NCBI GenBank assembly: GCA_037481615.1
Contig: JBBFLI010000012.1
Length of the DNA stretch: 64,000 nucleotides
Direction: 5' to 3' (one strand)
Origin: SpSt-501 sp037481615
Lineage (GTDB): Bacteria > Desulfobacterota > Desulfobacteria > Desulfobacterales > SpSt-501
In this document: positions 23,464-29,326 of the stretch, piece after piece
Layout of the letters: each line of letters starts with the position of its first letter
Position numbering within the stretch: the first letter of the stretch is position 1
Made by a program: the position numbers and the translations under genes
The notes under the pieces: model-generated
Seen by the model: the letters and a program-made list of their open reading frames with translations, nothing else
What the model was told of the DNA's origin: nothing
The model's database searches: none

Positions 23464-24720
23464 ATGCCGGAATTGCACGATCGACTCGTCCTCGACCCCC
23501 GCCGGATCGAGGGGCTGAACGCCCTGCTGACCGACCCCGGAAACGAGACCGTGCGCGAACTCGTGCGCTTGGTCGAGCGCTTCGGGGGTCCGGAGGCGAT
23601 CAACCGCCGCGCGGCCGAGGCCTCGCGGCTCGAAAACCGGCTCGCCCGCCTCGAGGCGATGGGGTCCCCCTATCTCGCCGACCTCCACTGGCTGATCGAA
23701 CAGCGCGACCGCCAGGCGTTCGTGCCGCTCGCCGAGTACGCGCGGCGCGTGCGCGGGTCCGAGCAGAGCATCCTCTGGAGCCATGCGGTCACCCTGGAGA
23801 TCAGCGCGCTCCAGTATTTCCCGTGGCTGATCCGCCAGGCCCGGCACTGCCTCGAGGCGCGCGAGCTCATGCCCGGCCGCTTCATCCGCGTGCGCAAGAT
23901 GGCCGAGCAGACCCAAGACCGGGGCGACACGGTCGCGGTCGCCGCCGCGATGCAGATCATCGGGGCGAGTTACGTCGAGACCCTGGACACCAAGGGCACC
24001 GACGGCTCGAACGTCCACCTCGGCGGCCCCGAGACGATCACCGGCTACTTCGGCGGCATCGGTCAGCCCAACCATTACCCGCTGCGCTGGGTCGAGGAGT
24101 ACCTCACCTACTACATGGAGTACGGCATCCGCCAGGTGCTGAACATCAACCCGGGGACGGTGCTCGCCGGCTACCTGCTCCGCCGGCTGGGGGTCGACAA
24201 CGAATTCAAAATCTCGGTCTTCATGGGCAACGACAACCCCTTCGCCATCCTCTGGACGCTGCTCACCGCGCATCTGTTCGCGCGCGAGGACGGCAGCACC
24301 TCCCTGATCGGCTTCAACCTCTCGAACTCGGTCGACAACGACACCATCCGCCGGGCGGCCTGGATCCGCCGCGCGCTCGGCCTGGAGGGGCGGGTCCGCT
24401 TCGAGCACCACATCACCGAGACCTGGAAATCGATCGTGCGCCAGCCCTACAACCGCCGCGCCGAGCTCGTCGAGATCGCCCGCGAGGTTCCGAACATCTC
24501 CGCCAAGCACGAGGGCGGGGAGCCCGAGATCGAGCAGACGCTCGAGCACCCCTCCGACATTCTCGACTACTTTCTGTCCAAGGAGGAGATCGAGCGCGCG
24601 GGCCTCATGCCGGCCCTCGAGCGGAACTATCTCGAAAAGCAGCGCTCGGTGGAACTCACCGCGCAGGCGCTGCTCCAGGCCGGGATCGGCGTCGTCTGCG
24701 CCGAGCGGTTGCATCGCTGA
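23464..24720 (+). CDS. Large uncharacterised protein, co-transcribed with the PanB-like gene
   Basis: 418 residues, soluble, with no signal peptide. It has an alpha-helical N terminus (about 1-140) and a C-terminal part rich in conserved-looking polar motifs: SYVETLDTKGTDGSNVHLGGPE, TGYFGGIGQPNHYPLRWVEEYLTYY, VFMGNDNPFAILW, SLIGFNLSNSVDN, RFEHHITETWKSIV and NISAKHEGGEPEIE. The many Gly, Asn, His and Asp residues suggest an enzyme, possibly a barrel fold, but I do not recognise the family. Ribosome-binding site GGAGGAGG. It ends the cluster begun by the GntR gene. Confidence 0.75.
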   Translation: MPELHDRLVLDPRRIEGLNALLTDPGNETVRELVRLVERFGGPEAINRRAAEASRLENRLARLEAMGSPYLADLHWLIEQRDRQAFVPLAEYARRVRGSEQSILWSHAVTLEISALQYFPWLIRQARHCLEARELMPGRFIRVRKMAEQTQDRGDTVAVAAAMQIIGASYVETLDTKGTDGSNVHLGGPETITGYFGGIGQPNHYPLRWVEEYLTYYMEYGIRQVLNINPGTVLAGYLLRRLGVDNEFKISVFMGNDNPFAILWTLLTAHLFAREDGSTSLIGFNLSNSVDNDTIRRAAWIRRALGLEGRVRFEHHITETWKSIVRQPYNRRAELVEIAREVPNISAKHEGGEPEIEQTLEHPSDILDYFLSKEEIERAGLMPALERNYLEKQRSVELTAQALLQAGIGVVCAERLHR

Positions 24721-24800
24721 GGGAGCCGGGGGGCCCGCCGCGGGGCGGCGGGCGCCCGAAGCCCCCCGCGCGCGGGCGGGCCTGGCTTTCGCCGGCGCGG

Positions 24801-24829
24801 TTGAATTCCGGTGGGCCCGGTGGTATGGG
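24801..24829 (+). promoter_or_regulatory. Candidate promoter of the acyltransferase gene
   Basis: TTGAAT at 24801-24806, a 17-base spacer and TATGGG at 24824-24829; start near 24836. It would separate this gene from the preceding cluster. A GC hairpin (24733-24741 with 24745-24753) lies upstream, without a T-run. Confidence 0.4.
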
Positions 24830-24881
24830 AAAAGGCCCTCGCGCCCCGCCCGGCGCGACGGGCCCCTGGAGAACGGCCGGC

Positions 24882-26213
24882 ATGAAAAAGGCGCTCTACG
24901 AAAAGCTCAAGCCGATGTTCCCCCTGATCGCCCACGACTACCAGGAGATCGGGCCGATCGAGGAGCTGCTCTACCGGCTGGCGATGGGCAACACCTTCGA
25001 CACGCGCGTCGTGGGGCTCGAGGCCGTCAAGCGCCTGCGCCACGAGCACCCCGGCTGCAGCGTCACCTTCAAGCCGAATCATTTCAGCGAGGCCGACTTC
25101 GTCGTCCTGGGGGTCGTCTTCCGCCGCAACGGCCTGCGGGTCGTGATCGAGGGCGGCAACAACCTCTTCATCGAGGAGATCGACATCTTCCGCGATGTGC
25201 TCCCGGCCCTGGTGCACCCGGAGCTGCGGCGGCTCGCCGCCGAGCAGGCGATGTCGATCGCCGAGTACCTCAAACGGCGCGGCGCCTTCAAGGTGTTCCG
25301 GCAGCCGGTGGTCGCGAAACATCCCGAGGACGGCAGCGAGCTGAAGCTCGGCCGCAAGGACATCCTCTCCCTGAGCCGCGCCTATCGCCAGCATCTGGTC
25401 GAGCAGCGCGAGATGTACCTCACCTTTCCGGGATACTCGGCGCTGCGCTCGAGCCTGCTCGACATCCTGAAGATGGACACGGTCAAGACGGGCCGCAGCT
25501 ACACGGGCCGGATCGACGGATTCCACCACCTGCCCTTCCAGATGGACATCGAGGCCGCACTCGACAGCGGGGTCGACCTCTACGTCGTCCCCGTGAACAT
25601 CGCCTACGAGCGCGTCCTCGAAGACGAGAATTTCGCCGAGTTGACCCGCATGCACGAGGCGGGGGAGCCGCAGGAGAAGATCTACCTCCAGGACATCGGC
25701 TACATCATCCGCCGTTTCCTGGAAGACAAGCGCAAGGTGAATCTATCGATCAAGTTCGGAGATCCGCGCAAGATCGACCTGAAGGCCCACCGCGGCGACG
25801 TGCTCGGGGCGCGGATCAAGTTCGCCGCCCACGCGCTCGCCCGCGAGACTTACGAACGCATGCTCGCCATGCAGCCGGTCTTCCCCGCGAACATCTACTT
25901 CCACGCCTTCGACGAGGAGTTCACCCGGCTGCCCACGCGGGTGTTGCGCGAGCGGATCGACGACGTGCGCGAGCGGCTGCGGCAGCTCGTCTGGGGCCGG
26001 CAGCGGCGGCGGATCGACCTGCACTACGTGCTCGGCTACAATCACCAGATCATGTCGGCCGACGAGATCATCAACCGCACCTTCGAGGTCTTCGCGGCGC
26101 TCGAAAGGCCGATCACCTCGCTGGACGGCGACACCTTCGTCGTCCACAACGTGGACGTCGCCCGCCAGTACCGCAACCACATCGCCCACTTCTTCGAACC
26201 CGTGAAAAAATAG
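24882..26213 (+). CDS. PlsB-like glycerol-3-phosphate/1-acyl acyltransferase family protein
   Basis: 443 residues. Acyltransferase block I is NHFSEADF (Asn66, His67, Asp72), block III-like TFPGYSALRS near 184-193 and block IV VVPVNIAYERV near 233. This resembles the catalytic part of PlsB, which is much longer (about 800 residues) in E. coli, so here the N-terminal domain is missing. The middle block deviates from the usual E-G-T/G-R motif. It probably moves a fatty acyl group to glycerol-3-phosphate or a lysophospholipid at the inner membrane. It converges with the amidohydrolase gene across a repeat element. Confidence 0.78.
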   Translation: MKKALYEKLKPMFPLIAHDYQEIGPIEELLYRLAMGNTFDTRVVGLEAVKRLRHEHPGCSVTFKPNHFSEADFVVLGVVFRRNGLRVVIEGGNNLFIEEIDIFRDVLPALVHPELRRLAAEQAMSIAEYLKRRGAFKVFRQPVVAKHPEDGSELKLGRKDILSLSRAYRQHLVEQREMYLTFPGYSALRSSLLDILKMDTVKTGRSYTGRIDGFHHLPFQMDIEAALDSGVDLYVVPVNIAYERVLEDENFAELTRMHEAGEPQEKIYLQDIGYIIRRFLEDKRKVNLSIKFGDPRKIDLKAHRGDVLGARIKFAAHALARETYERMLAMQPVFPANIYFHAFDEEFTRLPTRVLRERIDDVRERLRQLVWGRQRRRIDLHYVLGYNHQIMSADEIINRTFEVFAALERPITSLDGDTFVVHNVDVARQYRNHIAHFFEPVKK

Positions 26214-26218
26214 AACGA

Positions 26219-26277
26219 GGGGACGTTCATTGTTCTATTGGTAAAAGCCTCATACCAATAAAACAATGGACGTCCCC
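26219..26277. repeat. 25-base inverted repeat (REP/MITE-like), low GC
   Basis: Arms 26219-26243 and 26253-26277 match at 23 of 25 positions around a 9-base loop; RNA folding would give one G-U pair and one mismatch. It begins GGGGACGT and is far richer in A and T than its surroundings. It lies between two convergent genes, where it could terminate both. The look is that of repeats mobilised by IS200/IS605-type Y1 transposases, but no transposase is present; that link is inference. Confidence 0.7.
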
Positions 26278-26300
26278 TATATGGGCGTCCCCTATATGGG
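26271..26300. repeat. Tandem duplication of a 15-base unit
   Basis: CGTCCCCTATATGGG occurs twice head to tail at 26271-26285 and 26286-26300. The first copy starts inside the right arm of the inverted repeat. The second contains the stop codon and last two codons of the convergent amidohydrolase gene. Confidence 0.85.
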
Positions 26301-27302
26301 CATTTGGGGGAGGGCCCACTCGAGGAACTGGGTATAGACCCGCCAGCTGTCGCGGCCGTAGCCGCCGGCCATCACCCAGGCGCCGGGAACACCGCGGGCC
26401 CGGAGAAACTCCCAGACCAGCCGGTCGCGCTCGAAGAGCTGCGCGAGCGAGAGGTTCAGCCCCGCGGTCGAGGGCAGCTCATCGTTCTCGTAAGGGTCGG
26501 CGCCGCAGACGACCAGGGCGAGATCGACCGCCGGCCGCTCGTCCGCCAGCCGGGAGAGCCCCACGCGCAGCCGCGGGTTGTAGTCCGCCTCCTCCCCCGC
26601 GGCGATCGGGATGTCGATCGTGCTCGGGATGAAGGAGGGGTTGGGGTTCCCGTGGGCGTCGACGGGGGGCTGGTCGAGCGGCCAACCGGCGGCCATGTGG
26701 ATGCTCAGCGTGCCGATCGTGGGGTCGTCCGCCGTCAGGGCGGCGGTGCCGTCCCCCTTGTGGGCGTCCACATCGATCACCCAGGCGGAGCGGATACGGC
26801 CCTCGGCCTGAAGGCGCCTCAGGGTGACGACGAGATCGTTCACCAGGCAGAAGCCCGCCCCGTAGTCGCGCTGGGCATGGTGCATGCCGCCGCCGAAGTA
26901 AAAACAGAAGCCGGTTTCGAGGGCGACCCGGGCGCATTGCAAGGTGCCGGCCGCGCGCTCGAGGATGCGGCCGAGGAGATCGCGCAGGGGGAGACGGGCG
27001 AGCCCCGGATCGTAGCGGTTCCAGCTTCCGTCCGGCAGCAGGAGCTCGAAGGCCCGGAGGATTTCCCCTTCCAGGCGCTCGGATTCGAGCCGGGAGACAT
27101 ATTCCGCCGAATGCGCCCGAAGGAGATCCTCGCGGGTGATGCGCTCCCGGATGCGCTCGATATGCCAGGCGGCCCGGCGGGGGCCGAGGAACGGGTGGGC
27201 GGAGAGCCGGGCGAAGGTTTCGCGCGCACGGCTCTCCGCCACGGGAATGAGGATTCCGAATTCACGCAGGCTGTGCGCCTGCCGCGGGTCGTAGAGGATC
27301 AT
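26292..27302 (-). CDS. Histone deacetylase/acetylpolyamine amidohydrolase family protein
   Basis: 336 residues. The arginase/deacetylase-fold site is intact: GGGMHHAQ with His141-His142, FCLVNDLVV, the zinc-binding VIDVDAHKGDG (Asp177, Asp179, His181), and VVCGADPYENDE with the third zinc Asp. AGGYGRDS near the end replaces the usual Gly-Gly-Tyr. The family removes acyl groups from lysine side chains or polyamines; bacterial members often act on acetoin-utilisation regulators or acetylpolyamines. A lipoprotein gene lies 10 bases upstream, so both are probably one transcript. The last two codons and stop come from the tandem repeat. Confidence 0.85.
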   Translation of the reverse strand: MILYDPRQAHSLREFGILIPVAESRARETFARLSAHPFLGPRRAAWHIERIRERITREDLLRAHSAEYVSRLESERLEGEILRAFELLLPDGSWNRYDPGLARLPLRDLLGRILERAAGTLQCARVALETGFCFYFGGGMHHAQRDYGAGFCLVNDLVVTLRRLQAEGRIRSAWVIDVDAHKGDGTAALTADDPTIGTLSIHMAAGWPLDQPPVDAHGNPNPSFIPSTIDIPIAAGEEADYNPRLRVGLSRLADERPAVDLALVVCGADPYENDELPSTAGLNLSLAQLFERDRLVWEFLRARGVPGAWVMAGGYGRDSWRVYTQFLEWALPQMPI

Positions 27303-27312
27303 CGTCTGCCCG

Positions 27313-27852
27313 TTAGCGGGCCGCCACCAGCCGGAAACTCTTCATCACTTCTTCGAAGGTCTTCAGGTCCTGGGAAAAATACTCCTCCCGGGTCGCCCCG
27401 TAGCGGATCGTGTAGTAGGTCTCCCCCCGAATGAAGCCGCAGTAGATGGTCTTGAACACGAAGCCGTCCGCATCCGTGTAGGTGAAGACCAGGCGGAAGC
27501 CGGGGTTGCCGGCGATCGAGGCCGTCTGGTTCTCGATCAGATGGAACTCGCGGATCTGGTTGTCGAGAGCCAGCTCTTCCACGACCAGCGCCGCCGCCTC
27601 CGCCGGGGTCATCTGCGCGTTGAGCGAGCGCTTGCTGAACTGAAACGGCTCGGATGCCGGGCGCTCCCGGATCAGGACGAACTGCTTGTAGCCGCCGTCC
27701 CGGGTCATGAAGAGCATGGCATCCTCGTTGGGCACCTCGCGCCAGCCTTCGGGAACGGTCGCCTGAAAGGTGAGCGCCGGTTTTCCCCCGCCATGGGCGC
27801 AGGCCACGGCCAGAAGAAGGATGAGCCACGAAAGGATCGTTCGCCGATTCAT
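27313..27852 (-). CDS. Predicted lipoprotein of unknown function
   Basis: 179 residues. A hydrophobic signal (5-17) ends in AVAC, so Cys18 is the likely lipidation site. The mature part starts GGGKPALTFQATVPEGWREV and resembles PsbP-like or TonB-periplasmic small beta/alpha domains in pattern (GWR..., MTRDGGYKQFVLIRERP, FRLVFTYTDADG, ETYYTIRYGATREEYF, ending TFEEVMKSFRL). I cannot name a family with certainty. GAGGAG precedes the ATG at 27852. It ends 10 bases before the amidohydrolase start. Confidence 0.72.
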   Translation of the reverse strand: MNRRTILSWLILLLAVACAHGGGKPALTFQATVPEGWREVPNEDAMLFMTRDGGYKQFVLIRERPASEPFQFSKRSLNAQMTPAEAAALVVEELALDNQIREFHLIENQTASIAGNPGFRLVFTYTDADGFVFKTIYCGFIRGETYYTIRYGATREEYFSQDLKTFEEVMKSFRLVAAR

Positions 27853-27941
27853 AAGACTCCTCGCTTTCGGGTGGCCCGGCGCGCGGCGGCGAAAAGCGGC
27901 CGCCCGCCCTCCACCCCGGGAAATCGGACCGCGTGCAAGCA

Positions 27942-27970
27942 CCTTAAAACGCACCCTTCGCCCGCGTCAA
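27942..27970 (-). promoter_or_regulatory. Candidate promoter for the lipoprotein-amidohydrolase pair
   Basis: TTGACG (27970-27965), a 17-base spacer and TTAAGG (27947-27942) on the minus strand; start about 83 bases before the ATG. The -10 box is weak. Confidence 0.35.
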
Positions 27971-28229
27971 CCCGGAATCCCTCCTTCCCCGCGGAAAACT
28001 TCCCCCCCGGCCCCCTGCCCGCCCGAAGGCGTTCTTTCCCCCGCAAGGGCGCGCCGCAGCACCGCCCCGCCGGTCCCGCAGAGATAGATCGGCCGGAGTG
28101 CCACGCGACTTGAACGGCGAAGCCGGCCCCCGCCCTTGCAGAACCGGCGCCGGGAGGGCCCGCTATCGGAAGAGGCCTTGACCGCCTTTGCGTTTTTGCG
28201 CCTCCGGAGGGGAAAAATTTCCTGGGGTG

Positions 28230-28258
28230 TTGGACAAAAGCGGGAAAATGACTATATT
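28230..28258 (+). promoter_or_regulatory. Promoter of the small lipoprotein gene
   Basis: TTGGAC at 28230-28235, a 17-base spacer and TATATT at 28253-28258; start near 28265 with a leader of about 60 bases ending in AAAGGAGG. Confidence 0.55.
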
Positions 28259-28323
28259 GAAGCCGGTTTTTTGGGGGGATGACCGATTCTCCGTACAATT
28301 CCAAGCGCAAAGGAGGTTGAACG

Positions 28324-28530
28324 ATGAAAAAGTGGTTTTTGCTTCTCGCCGCCGCCATGCTGATGGCCGGGTGCACCTCGGAATTCTACAAGCACGATCG
28401 CCTGTTCGCCACCAACGCCCATGTCGCCTACAGCTGGTGGGGCTACAAGAACACCACGGCGGATCACGCCAAGAAGTCGGCGGAACAGGGGTGGTGGGGC
28501 AGAGAGATCCCCTACGTCCCGGCAAAGTAA
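28324..28530 (+). CDS. Small lipoprotein, 68 residues
   Basis: The signal MKKWFLLLAAAMLMAGC is a textbook lipoprotein leader with Cys17 in the lipobox MAGC. The mature peptide of about 51 residues is polar and Trp/Tyr-rich (YSWWGYKN, GWWGREIPYVP) with no recognised domain. Everything around it suggests heavy expression: a good promoter, a strong AAAGGAGG ribosome-binding site, and a perfect terminator 28 bases after the stop. It is a monocistronic unit. Related tiny lipoproteins are common but functionally unknown. Confidence 0.8.
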   Translation: MKKWFLLLAAAMLMAGCTSEFYKHDRLFATNAHVAYSWWGYKNTTADHAKKSAEQGWWGREIPYVPAK

Positions 28531-28558
28531 CGCTTTCGGCTGCCCCGAGCACAACGCT

Positions 28559-28598
28559 CCGGCTCGGCGCCCGGAGGGCGCCGGGCCGGTTTTGTTTG
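28559..28598 (+). terminator. Intrinsic terminator of the small lipoprotein gene
   Basis: A 14-base stem (28559-28572 with 28576-28589, one G-U pair) with a 3-base loop is followed directly by TTTTGTTTG. Confidence 0.85.
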
Positions 28599-28749
28599 CG
28601 CCCGCCCGATTCCGGCCTCTCGGACGCCGCCGCAACCGCCCCGGGGTGCGACCAGCAGGGACGAAAGGGGAGACCGCTCCCGGAGCGTCTTTCGAGCCCC
28701 GGCACCTGCCCCCGTCGCCGCCGGGCCGGTGACCCGAGGCGCCGACGGA

Positions 28750-29157
28750 TTACTTCACGCCCCGAGCCGCAAGGAAGGGCCCGTACTGCTTGTCGGTTTC
28801 GAGGATGTGCTTGGAAAGCCAGTCCTTCAGAAAGTTGGTCATCTGGATCGGGCTGGCGAGCGCCCCCGTGCGGAACTGCTCGTTCAGCTCCTTCACCTTC
28901 TGCGTCATGCGCTCGTGGCGTTGCCGGTGATCGTCGTAGCCGGGGTAACCGTGGGTCTTCATGAGCTGTTCCTCGGCGGCGAAATGGGTCTTGGTGTAGA
29001 GCAGAAGATCCCCCAGGACCCGGCCCAGCGCCTCGCGCCCCTGCCCGGCCTGCATGGCCTCGTAGAGCTCGTTCAGGAAGCCGACCAGCCGGCGGTGCTG
29101 CTGGTCGATCCGCGAGATCCCGACGCTGAATTCGTCCCTCCAGTTCAAAAACGCCAT
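28750..29157 (-). CDS. Bacteriohemerythrin
   Basis: 135 residues, single-domain hemerythrin. All seven di-iron ligands are visible: His21 (QQHRRL), His58 and Glu62 (HFAAEE), His77 and His81 (DDHRQRH), His117 and Asp122 (KHILETD). It binds O2 reversibly; in bacteria it delivers O2 to enzymes, scavenges it, or serves aerotaxis. The strong AAGGAGGAAGGG site precedes the ATG at 29157. A sigma-28-like promoter lies about 53 bases upstream, which would tie it to motility. Frequent companions are methyl-accepting chemotaxis proteins; none is here. Confidence 0.93.
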   Translation of the reverse strand: MAFLNWRDEFSVGISRIDQQHRRLVGFLNELYEAMQAGQGREALGRVLGDLLLYTKTHFAAEEQLMKTHGYPGYDDHRQRHERMTQKVKELNEQFRTGALASPIQMTNFLKDWLSKHILETDKQYGPFLAARGVK

Positions 29158-29209
29158 GTTCCCTTCCTCCTTGCTTCCGTGTCCGGCTGCCGCCGGCATC
29201 CGCTCTTCA

Positions 29210-29237
29210 CTATCGGCGCCGCGCGCCGCATGCTTGA
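29210..29237 (-). promoter_or_regulatory. Sigma-28-like promoter of bacteriohemerythrin
   Basis: On the minus strand, TCAAGCAT (29237-29230), 12 bases, and GCCGATAG (29217-29210). The -10 differs from GCCGATAA at one base and the -35 matches TAAAGTTT at five of eight. Confidence 0.45.
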
Positions 29238-29267
29238 GCGCCGCCTTCCGCCTCGCGGCGCCTGCAA

Positions 29268-29296
29268 TTGACAGCCCGGGGCCGAACGGCTAATTT
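29268..29296 (+). promoter_or_regulatory. Promoter of the VWA/OmpA-like gene
   Basis: Perfect TTGACA at 29268-29273, 17 bases, and TAATTT at 29291-29296. Start near 29303, 24 bases before the ATG. Confidence 0.5.
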
Positions 29297-29326
29297 CGCG
29301 CGCAACCTTTTGCCCCGGGAGCTCCC

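Larger units (their letters stand above)
27853..28323. other. 471-base divergent intergenic region
   Basis: Between the minus-strand lipoprotein and the plus-strand small lipoprotein. It contains two candidate promoters (27942-27970 minus, 28230-28258 plus) and long pyrimidine-rich runs on the plus strand around 27980-28060. No ORF with coding character, tRNA or repeat was found in it. Confidence 0.6.
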
